In this document: one piece after another, positions 20,932 through 31,913 of the stretch | Layout of the letters: each line of letters starts with the position of its first letter | How positions within the stretch are numbered: position 1 is the stretch's first letter | From: Lyophyllum atratum | Taxonomy: Eukaryota; Basidiomycota; Agaricomycetes; Agaricales; Lyophyllaceae | Assembly (NCBI GenBank): GCA_014905825.1 | Contig: JACGCN010000026.1 | Coordinates: 310,001 to 374,000 of the forward strand | Direction: 5' to 3' | DNA: 64,000 nt | Program-made: the position numbers and the translations under genes | The notes under the pieces: model-generated | Told to the model about the DNA's origin: nothing | What the model saw: the letters and a program-made list of their open reading frames with translations, nothing else | Database searches by the model: none

Positions 20932-22655
20932 TTACACTCTCGATTCCTCCACTATACCGCCGTTGAAAACTTCGTGGCCTATATTATCGCAAGCTTGGGC
21001 ACACCGCACTGGGTCTTCCCCAAATTGATCTATGCCCGATCCTGGGTGTGCCTGTTGCTTCAACTCCGAGGCTAGCTGCAAATGTACCACGCGGTTACAG
21101 CACTGGCTCGTCGAATTCCGGGGCTGTGTGGTCCTATAAGTCTCAACCTGGTCTCCCTCCTGGACGCACACGCAGGAGGAACGAAAAGCGGCGCGTTTAG
21201 CCTGCCACTTTCGGAGGTGCAGAAGAAATCGCGCGGTCATCAGTCCGGAGAGCCTACATTGTCTATGAGTGTTCGTTCCTGATAAAACATTCAGTTGGGA
21301 ACATACGGGAAGGTATAGGCATCGAGGAGACGTTGTAAGAACCCGCCCTAAGTTGGTAGAGAATGTTCACTTGTTGCGGCAGCAGTCGTAGGCGGAATCA
21401 CTCACCGGGATAGCCTGTGAATGGCGTGGAGTTAACAACAATTTGGAATATAAAGCTACTTAGATGCGACGTACAATATTGAGACCCAGGGAGGCAATGG
21501 TAAGGATAGTCACTATGCTGTTATACGAGGTTAGCACATATCGAGAATGCTGAGCGATTGAGACGCACCAGAAGTACAGAACTCCTGAACAAGAGTACCG
21601 TGATGAGGCTTAGTTATGTGTGGTAAACTGTGATTGGACATGCCTTGCTCAAGGACGAGGTAAGTAAAGCATTTCTTCTGCCTCCACCATGGTCCGTAGA
21701 TATTTAGGGCTTGAATACTCCGGAACGTGGTGAGCCCGGCGGCGCTGATCTCAAAAACGCACATCATGACAGTTAACAGTCTGCCCACTGTCTCCCATTC
21801 TATTAGCATGTATTGGTGCCAAGAATACATGCTCACCGCTACATGGAAAGGAGTAATTAGTCGTCATCTTACTGCCAAGCGAAATTGTAATAACTTACAT
21901 AGGTGTTCTGCTATTCTTATTGCAAGAGTGTCTGACGGCACCTATCTAGATGCATAATGCTTAGGAGGCGAGCAGACTAGGTAGGGACTGAGAAGCACCA
22001 CGTCAAGAACGAAAATCATCAAGCCAATCGTCCCGAAGAACAGTGAGATCCAACGATTTCTACCACATACAGCAAATGCTCGCGCAGACCACACAACTGG
22101 CGTTACGTTAGCTTTGGAGCATAGCCGAGAACTTTGTACGTACTGATGACTGCTGCTCTACCGACAACACTAAGGGCACTGCTGACAACGTAACCTTCGC
22201 GACAACTGATTCGGGCGGTTAGACTATCCGTTTTCAAACTGAAGGGAATCGGACCATACTGTTGAACATAGTGATCAGTAAAGTCACATCTTCCAGAGGT
22301 CAATGAGAAAGGTACCTTTCCGGGCAATTTATTGGAGATAGTGAGGAGATATATAATATTGGCGACCAGCGAGTAACGGCAGCAGAAGTAAAGGAAAGTC
22401 GAAATGCGAAATTTCTCATTCCAGATGTACTTGATTTCCATTCCGAAGGTAAGGGCATAGTCGTAGTAGAGCAAAGCTTTTAACATGTTTGGAAACACCT
22501 GAGCATCTACGTTGCGTGATGGGCGACAGTGGCTTACCGATACTGGACCACTGTATGTAAAACTGGATGATGCTGCAATGTTTCTATAGTTAGAACGTAG
22601 AATTCAAGACCGCTTGTATAACGTACTGTAGATCATGCCCAGAGCTACTGACCAT
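20932..22655 (-). CDS. DUF6533 membrane protein, tandem copy A
   Basis: Predicted 335-residue multi-pass protein; 13 exons sum to 1008 bases, in frame. It starts MVSSSGHDLHIIQFYIQWSS. The DUF6533 core ALLYYDYALTFGMEIKYIW is followed by helices including GYVVSSALSVVGRAAVI and LFFGTIGLMIFVLDV, and LTVMMCVFEISAAGLTTF before a WWRQKK loop. The C-terminal exon begins LSGLMTARFLLHLRKW and ends in an acidic tail with the GEDPVR motif shared by the paralogues. The frame closes only with the stwintron at 22206-22316, the 2-nt exon at 21837-21838, the 9-nt exon at 21406-21414 and a GC donor at 21643. A receptor-like role is possible but not shown. This copy appears intact. Confidence 0.85.
21585..21643 (-). 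other. GC-AG intron in DUF6533 copy A
   Basis: GAGCAAG|GCATGT; acceptor TTGTTCAG. Copy C and D have GT at the same place. Confidence 0.7.
21837..21838 (-). other. Predicted 2-nt exon (CG) in copy A
   Basis: CATGTAG|CG|GTGAGC on the coding strand. It joins CCT AT to TG GGC: AT+C gives Ile and G+TG gives Val (PIVGRLL). Confidence 0.75.
22206..22316 (-). other. Stwintron [D1,2] in copy A
   Basis: Outer intron 22206-22316. Its first base G (22316) is separated from TATGG by a complete inner GT-AG intron (22259-22315, 57 nt, ending CAACAG). Removing the inner intron rebuilds donor GTATGG. The join AA|T gives Asn, then TGT CGC GAA. Confidence 0.75.
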
Positions 22656-23422
22656 CCTTCATGGGCTCGCCGGAAAGGAGACGGGAAACAAGAGGGGCAT
22701 GTGGTTGGCTTTACATACCTGCGCTGTGAGGTTGGCAGATTGTGTTTAGCGCGGAGTTGACACATGACACTGGCAGATGAGCGGCGACTGATGCCTACAG
22801 TTAAAATCCTATAGAGAGTGATATTTATGAATGCCTATGCTCACGCAACGATGCTAAGGTACCCAAATTGACTCACATTGCCAAGACTGCTGAATACTTG
22901 AATCCTGAAAAACTTAGAAGCACGTACCGCTCACTTGAAAATCTACGGCGCGGTCAGCTCAGTGGTATGACGGTTGCGGAAACGAGGACATGTCGGAAAA
23001 TTTGATACGACACGGAATGTCATCACAGAAGGCATACGGAGATCGCAATATGGACAAGTGTACAGCAAAACAAGTGATGACATTGAATGCATGCGGACGT
23101 TGACGGATTTTGGATAGCGGTCGGGATATGCGGAGGGCCGGACTTTCACCGGTCACCGGTCGTCGTGCGTGATATGTTTACCAACTGATGCCGGTCCGGG
23201 TCAGTCTGCGGTGAGTCGTTCCGACTTCGACTCAACCTCAGAGTCAGTCTGAATACGTTTCCAAACAACGATTTACTCACAATTCGCTCGTCGTTCGCTC
23301 ACGTTACCTATTCCGTACAATTCTAGGTGAGCCCTATTCAGTGGCATTCACGATCCGTTGTTTAGGTTTTCATTTACAGAATGTTACGGGTACTGGATTA
23401 TCGCGTTATTCTCGAGGCAGGC
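22656..23422. other. Spacer between DUF6533 copies A and B
   Basis: Upstream of copy A, resembling the corresponding stretch before copy D (shared TTACATACCT). No gene recognised. Confidence 0.4.
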
Positions 23423-25185
23423 CTACGTCCTCACCTCCTCCATGATCCTACCCCTAGTACCCAAATCAATACTGGGACTCCCGCGACCCCGAGCCCGGCG
23501 CACCGGGTCCTCGCCGAACTCGTCCATAAATGACATAGTATGCGCCTCTGGTTCTATCTCTGTCTCTGACAGCTCAAAGTTCACCTGTGAGTTGAGCGTG
23601 TCACTGCCCGCCGGGTTGCTCGCGAAACCTATGTTTGTGCTGGTCCCGGTTTCATGCTCGTGGTCTCCGTTAATGCCAGAGGTCTGGAACACACTGCGCT
23701 TGGCCTCCCATTTACGGAGGTGCAGGAGGAAGCGAGCGGTCATCAGTCCAGAGAGCCTGAGTGGGGATGTAAATGGTGAATGACATCAGAAGGTGCGGTT
23801 TGGCGGGCTTACGGCATAGTGTGAGCGTTCAGGAGCCGCTGTAGGAAGCTGCCCTAAGTCAGGTATGTGGACGGTTAGTCAGTAAGCCATGGAATTGAAG
23901 ACTGAGCAGCATACACTGCGGATTGCCTAGTTTTTATGCAGAATTAATGACAATTTGGAGATAAACTTGCTCGGAAAAATACATACGACGTTGAAACCCA
24001 GGGAGGCAACGGTAATGACGGTGACTAAGCTATTTGTCGGAGGCCTGGAGTCAGAAGGAAGTCAAAAGCGCTCGAATAGAAGGATCGCACAGGAAGTAAA
24101 TGACGCCTTGATAAGATATTGATGTCAGCGCCCACCACGCATCATTGAGCCGACGATCCAGGTACATGCCTTGTTCAAAGATCAAGTAGTTAAACCCCTT
24201 CTTTTGCTTCCACCACGGACCATCCACATTCAGGGCTTGGATAATCCGGAAGGTCGTGAGCCCAGCTGACAAGATCTCGAATACACACATCATGATCGAG
24301 AGTAGTCCACCAACTGCATCAAGGTATTATTCGTAAATTGACTTCCCCGCTGGTGCAGTGGAAATGTTCACCTCTGTAAAATTTGTTGTTCGAGACATTA
24401 TGACGGATAAAGTAATCACACAACTCACATCGGTACTTTTAGGCTTCCTTTGCAGGAGCTGCCCGGGACCTCCATCTGGGCAGATGCAGTTGAGGAGGAC
24501 GAGAAAGTTTGTGGTACGAGGAGGACAATACATACGATGTCGAGGATGAGGAGCATCAAGCCGATTATCCCGAAGAATGTTAAAATCCAACGGCTTTTGC
24601 CAAAGACGGCATACGTCCGCATAGTCCAGACAACTAACACGTATATCGTCAGATCATATCGCAGCTATCGGAGAGACGTACGCACTAACAACTGCCGCCC
24701 TGCCGAAAACGCTGAGGGAACTGGTGACAAGGAATCCTGCACGACAGCTTATAACCATGTTAGGCCAGTTCCTCCTATAGTCAGAAGATCAATTCGTACT
24801 AAACAAGATAGCCCATTAATATATATTCGCTCAGTTCGAGAGAAAACATACCTTTCCAGTGATTTTGTTAGAGATGGTCAGGAGATACACGACATTCGCG
24901 ACGAGCGCGTAACGGCAGCAGATGTAAAGGATTGTTGAAATCCGGAATTTCTCCTTCCAGATGTACTTGACTTCCATCCCGAAGGTTAGCACGTAGTCGT
25001 AATACAGTAAAGCTTTGAAGTAGTCAAGGAAAGCAAGACTTTACGATTGAAGATAGCAGCTTACCGATGCTAGACCATTGGATGCAAAACTGTAAGAAGC
25101 TAAAGTACCTTGATTAGTCTCTAAATATTCAATGGAATCGAAGCATTTATACATACCGTATGTATGCCGCACTAGTGCTGACCAT
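23423..25185 (-). CDS. DUF6533 membrane protein, tandem copy B
   Basis: Paralogue of copy A with the same exon order. N-terminus MVSTSAAYIRFLQFCIQWSS, core ALLYYDYVLTFGMEVKYIW, then CRAGFLVTSSLSVFGRAAVV, VWTMRTYAVFGKSRW, GGLLSIMMCVFEILSAGLTT and a C-terminal exon LSGLMTARFLLHLRKW with FGEDPVRRARGRG. It has the stwintron (24748-24852), the 2-nt exon (24372-24373) and the same GC donor (24169) as copy A. The 9-nt exon seen in A, C and D is damaged: GCAATCCGC is followed by AGTGTA rather than GT, giving 10 nt if spliced at the next GT. Skipping that exon keeps the frame (1011 bases, 336 residues); including it would frameshift the tail. Status: probably functional with a skipped exon, otherwise truncated. 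Confidence 0.75.
24107..24169 (-). other. GC-AG intron in DUF6533 copy B
   Basis: GAACAAG|GCATGT; acceptor TTATCAAG. Same position and same donor hexamer as copy A. Confidence 0.7.
24372..24373 (-). other. Predicted 2-nt exon (AG) in copy B
   Basis: TTTACAG|AG|GTGAAC. AT+A gives Ile and G+TT gives Val, reading VPIVGGLLS. Confidence 0.75.
24748..24852 (-). other. Stwintron [D1,2] in copy B
   Basis: Outer donor G at 24852, inner intron 24799-24851 (53 nt, GTATGT...TTTAG), outer donor continues TACGA. The rebuilt donor is GTACGA; the acceptor is TTATAAG. The join AA|C gives Asn, the same residue as copies A and D. Confidence 0.75.
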
Positions 25186-26546
25186 GGTCACCTTGCGTGC
25201 AGAGGAAGGGGCACGAGAGGAGGAGAAAACGAAGTGCCGCCTTACACAGTGAACGCCGAGACCTACAAAAGGGTGTTTTGTTTAGACGTGTGAGGGGATG
25301 ACAGCTGGGCGACGACGGCTAATGAAATAATGCTGTTGTGGGGTAGCCAGCAGGGCTGGCTGCGCAGAAGGCAGATCGACGACGGCGACGCGTCGACAAC
25401 GACACAGATCTTCACGGTCACGACATCACGACATCACGATACGTAGATTAGATTAGATATCCCATCTACCTCATGTTTCCCATCTCCTCATGTTCTCCAT
25501 TTTTCGGCTCTCGTTTTCTGTTCGATATCATTCCCGTTCCCATTCGCATTCGTTGTCTACGTGTACTACGCTACGCATACGAATATACTCCGTTTTGTTT
25601 CTCTTTTCGTTCGCGTTCGCTCTCTCTCGTCTCGCCGCTCATCCGACATCGACTGTGCGGTCCGAATTCTTTGTCCCTCGTCCTCGCACCCTTTGGAGAT
25701 CCCACACTGTCCCATGCCCATCGAGAAACAGTGATAGGTGGCAAGTGTATCGCCGCATTGCAATTCGGAGATACGGGCATAAGGCAAGTCCCACACAGAG
25801 GGTCATTACGCTCTCATTAGCCGGGTCAGAAGCACGAAGAACCTTTTTCGTGATCATTTGCCGTAAAGGTCGCGAACACGATGCAACCACAGTCAGATAT
25901 TTCTCTAGGGGGCTGGGATGATTTCATCTTGGCAATTCCCGAAAGGATCTAGGTAGATAGGTAGGTATTACCGTCACGGTGTACCCAGCGCCTATCCTGT
26001 CACTGTCAGAAAACGAGAGATCAACAAGAGAAAGTGTTACGTCAACTTCGGTACTAATGGAGCATCATCAGTACCGGTGATCGGTGAAAAAGTCGTTCCA
26101 ATGCTCCTGCGCAGCACATAGCAAGACAAGGTGCAGGGTCGCCGATACAAGTCAGACAAGGGTTGTCCACCAGATAGATGCGACCAGTCAACATCTGTTC
26201 CCACAGCTGGACAAAAAAGCGAATGGCGCACGTGAGAGGTCCAAGCTGATGAAAGGGGGTGACTTCGCGGACCTCACTTGGAACGCTCATAGCACTGATC
26301 TGAGAATCCAGAGTAAAGCATAGGCGCAGTCCTGCCTTGATTGCGAGAATGTTATCTGTCACCGTACGCGTGACTGTGGCAGTCGGGTGCCAGACATGCT
26401 TGATTGAACTCGATCTTCAGATTATCAAAGTCATTATAATTACACGAGGACTGATTCTCGGTTCCATATCTTATCGTCATCTTATCTCATCTACGCAAAG
26501 GTCCTATAAGTATGTGCGGGCTAAATTCGCGAGGGGATCGCCTACC
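25186..26546. other. Spacer between copies B and C, containing duplicated upstream DNA
   Basis: About 25810-25925 resembles 38655-38775 upstream of copy D (both contain GTGATCA, then GCCGT.AAGGTCGC), so the duplication unit included flanking DNA. Open frames at 25473-25921 have no motif. Confidence 0.45.
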
Positions 26547-28302
26547 TTACACCCTTGATTCTTCCACGATGTCACCCCTCGAATATCCAAAGTCTGCACC
26601 CGAGATGGCTCGAGCCCTTCGGACCGGGTCCTCCCCAAACTGATCTACGAACGACATCGACGCCGATCCTGACTGCGGCAAGCCCAACTCCGAGTCTGAA
26701 TCCGATTCCCCATAGGTAGTGCGCGTAGGGTCCGAGAAAACCAACACATCCAAGGGATGTGTCCTCTCCGACCCATCGTGTTCATGTTCCTGCACGTAAC
26801 CATCTGGCGAGCTCTCGGTGGCTTGCCATTTCCGGAGGTGCAGGAGAAAGCGTGCGGTCATTAGACCGGATAAACTGTATATACATAGGTTAATAGTCGT
26901 TCCTGAGATGAGGAGGCGTGGCGGTGGACGCACGGCATGGTATGGGCGTTTAAGAGGCGTTGTAGGAACCCGCCCTGAGTTGTGCGAGTGATGGTTAATT
27001 TACTGAGGCAGGATCTCTCACTTTGCGAAACGAAACTCACATGGATCGTCTAGTAGTGGTTGCCGTCAATTAAAAACAGCTTTATCCTGATAAGATGAAC
27101 TTACGAAATTGAGAACGAGTGAGGAGATGGTAAGAACGGCGACGACACTGTTGTTGTTATAGAAAGAGCCTTAGACACAACATCAGGACATCCAAAGAAT
27201 AGCATCGCACCAGAAATACAGAACACCTAGAATAGATATAATGGTCAGCTATGACTAGATGTTTCTCTGTTTTTGCACGTACCTTGCTCGAGAACGAGGT
27301 AAGTGAAGCACCTCTTTTGCTTCCACCATGGCCCATTGACACTAAGCGCTTGAATACTCCGAAAGGTGGTGAGCACGGCCGACAAGAACTCAAAAACACA
27401 CATCGTGACGATGACTAGTGTGCGAACTGCGAGCGTAAGAAAAGTAGCAGAGATGGTGTCGGTATCGTCGAATACTCACTCCTATATTTTATTCGAAAAA
27501 CTTGTTGAACAGGAGGTAGGGACCACTCACAGAGAGGATTTCTTATTCCCACTACAAGTGTTGTTGAGGACGTCCATCTAGTGAAGGTGATTAAGCAAAT
27601 GAACGACTTGGATGAGCGGATAACATACGATATCAAGGATAACGATCATTAAACCAAGCGATCCAAAACATAGTAGGATCCAGCGATTCTTGCCGAACAC
27701 GGCAAATGCCCTTGCAGTCCAGACCACTGGCGATGCCGCGTTCAACAAATTTTCGAACATATTGTGCAGAGTACCTACCAATGATAGCCGCTCTTCCGAC
27801 GACACTGAGAGCACTGCTGACGAGGTATCCTGATCGACAACTGACGCCCGTGTTAAACCAATTATTTTCCTCTGCAGAGCAACGAAACATACTGGAGAGA
27901 ATAATCAGCGGAAAGGCCATATTAAAGACGCGACGGAAATCTTACCTCATGTGCAGTGATTTCGTTCGTGATAGTAAGGAGATATACAACGTTTGCGACC
28001 AGCGAGTAACGGCAACAGAAATAAAGAACAGTCGAAATACGGAATTTCTTGGTCCAGATGTACTGAACTTCCAAATTAAACGTTAGAACATAGTCGTAGT
28101 AGAGTAAAGCTGCGGATCGTGGAATGAAAATCGGTATGTTGAGACGCGATAGGGGATGTCAATGGCATACCGACGCTGGACCACTGGATGCAAAACTGTA
28201 TGAGGCTGTAGTGGAATACTTTAATCGTCAGAACCTTCTCTTTGCGATACACTCAGACGCAGGGATAGGGACGTACTCAGAGTTTCCAGCACTACTAACC
28301 AT
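26547..28302 (-). CDS. DUF6533 membrane protein, tandem copy C
   Basis: Predicted 337-residue paralogue; the exons sum to 1014 bases, in frame. It starts MVSSAGNSDLIQFCIQWSS, core ALLYYDYVLTFNLEVQYIW. It has one extra codon before the stwintron (NEITAHE rather than NKITGK), so Asp rather than Asn arises at the join. Later blocks: GYLVSSALSVVGRAAII, FGKNRWILLCFGSLGLMIVI, VTMCVFEFLSAVLTTF and a C-terminal exon LSGLMTARFLLHLRKW, tail FGEDPVRRARAI. The donor after EQG is GTACGT here, unlike the GC of A and B. It contains the 2-nt exon (27480-27481) and the 9-nt exon ACGATCCAT. Sequence divergence from A, B and D suggests an older duplication. Confidence 0.83.
27480..27481 (-). other. Predicted 2-nt exon (GA) in copy C
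   Basis: AATATAG|GA|GTGAGT. CT+G gives Leu and A+TT gives Ile (SSLIRTLV). Confidence 0.75.
27841..27946 (-). other. Stwintron [D1,2] in copy C
   Basis: Outer donor G at 27946, inner intron 27892-27945 (54 nt, GTAAGA...CTCTCCAG with a good pyrimidine tract), outer donor continues TATGT. The rebuilt donor GTATGT is a perfect fungal consensus. The join GA|T gives Asp. Confidence 0.78.
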
Positions 28303-29336
28303 ACTTCATGGGGTTGCCGCAACGGAGACGGGACAGAAAGCGAACATCTACGCTTCTTCCTTACATAGGACAGTGGGATAGTGAGAATTGTGTACGTTAG
28401 CGCTGCAGCTGACAGATATAGATGTGACTCAAGATGGCGAACATATGGTGTTCTTGATGTACACCATCTTGGGTTACATTCGCAAGGACAAGTCCCATTG
28501 GATCATCAATGTGTATGCCAGCGAAGGGTGGGAAGCTATAGCCTGCGGGTCATGAGTTGATTGCGGCGGTGGCTGAACGACGGTGCGATATGATTTGTAA
28601 ACAGATTCGGGGGGAGAAAGTGAACAATCTGAGGGTTTGGGAGAGGCGCATGAGAATGGGTATCGTGATAAGTGTTAAACCAATGGCATATGGCAAGATG
28701 GCTTGATACAAGAAAACCCTGCTACACGTAAATTGATTCAAGAGAGCGGCGCATGATGGTGATATCACATGGAACATCGAGGATCACCATACCTTGCATT
28801 GTTGCAAACGTCAACGACCAAATTTCCGAGGCCTATTGGAAGCTTGCATTCAGGGCATGGCATCGCCCTCAGAAGACGCGTGATTCCGAGCGTCTGTGAA
28901 ATATCATTCCATCATGGACTGGCGATCAGCATCGTGATATTTGTTACACGCACTGTCAAGAAGCGCACATGTCAATGAAGCAGAACAGTCATCTTTGGCA
29001 GAAAGAAGGTCATAGGGCATAATTCCAAGCAAAGTCTCAACGCCGCATTGGCAGGCGGCCCAGACTATGGGCTACGTCAGATGGCTCAATTTCTCTTATC
29101 AAGTACTTGTCAACTTCGTTGAACGACATAATAGTGATGATATACGCACCATAAAATGATATTGTAGCACGAAAATGCTAAGTAGTCGAGTCGCTATAAC
29201 CATGAGAATGTTTTCTGCCATGTATCGTAAGTCGTGACGAGATATAGCCACATTTGAAGCGAGAAAAAGTTGAACGACTTAGAAAAAAAAGTCTCCAGCT
29301 GTGTGTGAACGCGAACACGTGATTATCATGTGACCC
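28303..29336. other. Intergenic
   Basis: Upstream of copy C and of the securin-like gene. No supported gene or promoter motif. Confidence 0.4.
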
Positions 29337-31024
29337 ATGAACTTCGCCCAGTCTGGCAGTCGAAGTTGGTCCTCCTCCTCCTGCTCCACCACCATGTTGA
29401 GCTCCCGTCCAGTCCAGCTGGGCATGGACTCCCAGCTCTATCCAGCAAAAACTCCAGCACGTATGAAAGGAAGAGTCGAGAACGCTGTTCCCATGACCAT
29501 CCACGGCCATGGCAAGGGGAAAGAGGCCGCAATGAAGACTCCATTCCACGCCGGACCACAACGTGCGCGCTCACGAACCTATCTTCTTAGATATGACTGA
29601 TAACGCCTTCTATATCTTCTAAAAGACGCCCCAGCTGGTGCACAGACCCAGGGAAAGCCGATAATCCTGACCACCCGCCCGGCCACCCGTCCTCTAGGCG
29701 ACAAAACGCCCTTCCCAAACCGCCCGCGTACCCAACAATTCGAAACCCCCCTCCAAAAAGTGTCCAAATTATCGTTCCTTGAACCCCAAACGCAGCATCT
29801 CCAGCCGAACAAGACGCCGGATTCGCAGCTTCGTCCGAGCACGGCGAGGAAACACGCCCGGGTCCCGAGGAGCGCGAGCAAGAACTTTGAGACGCCACTT
29901 AATAATGGGAACCACTGGGACGTTAGTGAGATCAGCATTGCTATGCCTGAGGCGATGGTGGAGGAGGTGGAGCCCGAGGATGATTATGATGAGATTGAGT
30001 ATATGGCGCCCAATACTTTAGGTGCAAGGATCCAATTCATGGCTTTTGGGTACACGAAGACTGATTTTTGGTGCGGTAGATCTTCCTTATCAGCCACCGT
30101 TCGACTTTGAGTTGCCGGACTACAAGGAAGTCGGGAAAACGCTGTTAAAGCTTGCGTTCTCCTGTCCATACGATGATTCCCCCGTTGCTGAGATCGAGGT
30201 GGATGCAGAGGATGTGGGATTCTTGGGCTGGGATATGCTACCTCTACCGGAGCTAGGTGCGTTTCTGTATTCATATCCCTTATCACGACTGACACGCTCT
30301 GCGTTGTTCAGAGAGCGAGGACCCATTCCACCAAGTTGCAGGTCCTGGACCGAAAGGCGCTGCAGTTCACCCTCCCTTGAAATCCGCCGCGATGAAGCCG
30401 CGTCCTGGGACCTTAGCCAAGCCAGTAGCAGCAGCTTCGAAATCTGTCCCCATATCTCGGCCCACTACAGCGTCGCGCGTCCCATCATCAGGTGCCCTCA
30501 AATCTACAAAGTCAATCAATCCCCGAGCTGGTGCCTCTACCTCCACCGCTTTATCGACCAAGCCACTCCCCAGGACGAACATAGCAAAGAGCGCTGCCAC
30601 GAGCATGAGTACTACCCGTGTCCCCCCTTCCCAGAAGCCTAGAACAATTGACACCATAGCAGGCAGAACGGCTACAGTGCTACGCACGGCTAAATCTTCT
30701 GTCACTGCTACTTCCGTCAGCTCCATTCCCTCCCGTCCGGCTACGTCTGCGGCGACACGCAGTCGCGTAGGGAGTGCTGCTGTGCCCACAGCTCCTGCCA
30801 GGCGGCCTGCGACGGCCACGTCGTTGTATAGGACTACGCCGTCTGGGACCGGCGCTTCCGTTCCATCGCGTGCCGGTTTGAGCAAGGGTGCTCCTTTGAT
30901 GAAGGGGCGTTCTGGTGCGGCGGCGAATCAGAAGAACGGTGATGATGCTGCAAGGGAGAGTGGGATGGTGCTTGTGGTTGGTCGGGGTTTGGAGGTCGAT
31001 GATGATTTTATGTTTGATGTTTGA
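29337..31024 (+). CDS. Securin-like protein (candidate Pds1/Cut2 homologue)
   Basis: Four exons: 29337-29562, 29626-30020, about 30081-30255 and about 30312-31024. The N-terminus is basic and disordered with repeated TP sites (KTPARMKGRVENA, MKTPFHAG, GDKTPFPNRP, FETPLQ). In the middle is an acidic EDDYDEIEYMAPNTLD followed by PPFDFELPDYKE. The E-I-E core after DDxY and the following aromatic/acidic segment resemble the separase pseudosubstrate segment of securins; human securin has a similar DDAYPEIEKF context. The rest (about residue 280 on) is Ser/Thr/Ala/Arg-rich low complexity; RAGL near the end fits a minimal RxxL degron, though no KEN box is seen. Securins inhibit separase until anaphase. 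The assignment is by motif only; the fallback is an uncharacterised basidiomycete protein. Confidence 0.5.
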
Positions 31025-31850
31025 TGTCGAGCGCGGGTCACGGACTTGGCGGTTTGGGCAGGAGGATTTTGTGTATTTTTATGTCAGTTTGTATATAAGT
31101 CGACGGCGACTTTTATGTTGGTCTAGTTTGGTGTGTAGTAACCTGAATATATATCGAAGGCTGGATAGCAAATGGTGGCATTTCCTAGGAATCGTAGCGT
31201 ACATAGTTTGTCAGTGGTGATATAAATGGTGCCTGGGGGGGTAGTACGGCGAAATGTTCTACACACTCGACGGTGCGGATAGGATTACCATAGTAGGCGT
31301 CAGTGTAACCCCTGTACATACAAAGTTTCATTGCTCCAACTTCATGGCAGTCTTTCGAGCAGCTACATCAATTCCACTGAGTAGCAATGTCTTCGTGAGA
31401 GGAAGTACGCCCTGGCCCAAAACTCGTCACAGAAAGCGGCCTTTCCTAAAGAGGACGCGTGTTATTTGGCTTTACTTGACTAAAGCTTTAGATTCCGAAG
31501 CGTCTCCTGTACGGGCCGTACCCGGCCCAGCGCAACTTTTCCCCCCACATGTCACTGAATCCTTATGCCCATCGGCCAGAGATGAACCCAAGAGCTCTGA
31601 TAACTTATAACAAAGCCGAAGCCTGCAGGCCCGGAGTCCCAACGTGTCAGTGCCCGTTTGGCGGTCGACCAAACTGAACGCAATGTTCTGTTTCGCGCAA
31701 GTTTCGCGACCTCATGATTGCAACGCCCATTCCTCTCACCTTGTCTCGGCAGAACATTCGGCCTTGTTCACATGTCCTCCTATGTGGATTCGTCATCTCG
31801 CATGGCCTTCCTGAAGTCAGCATCATGTCAGCATCATCGGGCTTGTACAG
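31025..31850. other. Intergenic
   Basis: 3' region of the preceding gene and upstream DNA of the aldo-keto reductase. No gene seen. Confidence 0.4.
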
Positions 31851-31857
31851 TATAAAA
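31851..31857 (+). promoter_or_regulatory. TATA box of the aldo-keto reductase
   Basis: TATAAAA lies 63 bases upstream of the ATG at 31914, and CA/CT-rich DNA follows, as at a typical fungal start region. Confidence 0.55.
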
Positions 31858-31913
31858 AGCTATCTTATCTATCACTCCCACTCCCACTGTCTTGTACAAC
31901 CAGGTTGAGCGCC

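Noticed and set aside
22103..22320. Read-through of the inner stwintron in copy A (it is open: VPFSLTSGRCDFTDHYVQ)
   Set aside because: Copies B, C and D have stops in the same stretch, and their donors are conserved; read-through in A is chance.
29178..29600. Minus-strand open frames rich in Gly/Trp across the start of the securin-like gene
   Set aside because: They are antisense to a multi-exon gene with good splice joins and have no motif.
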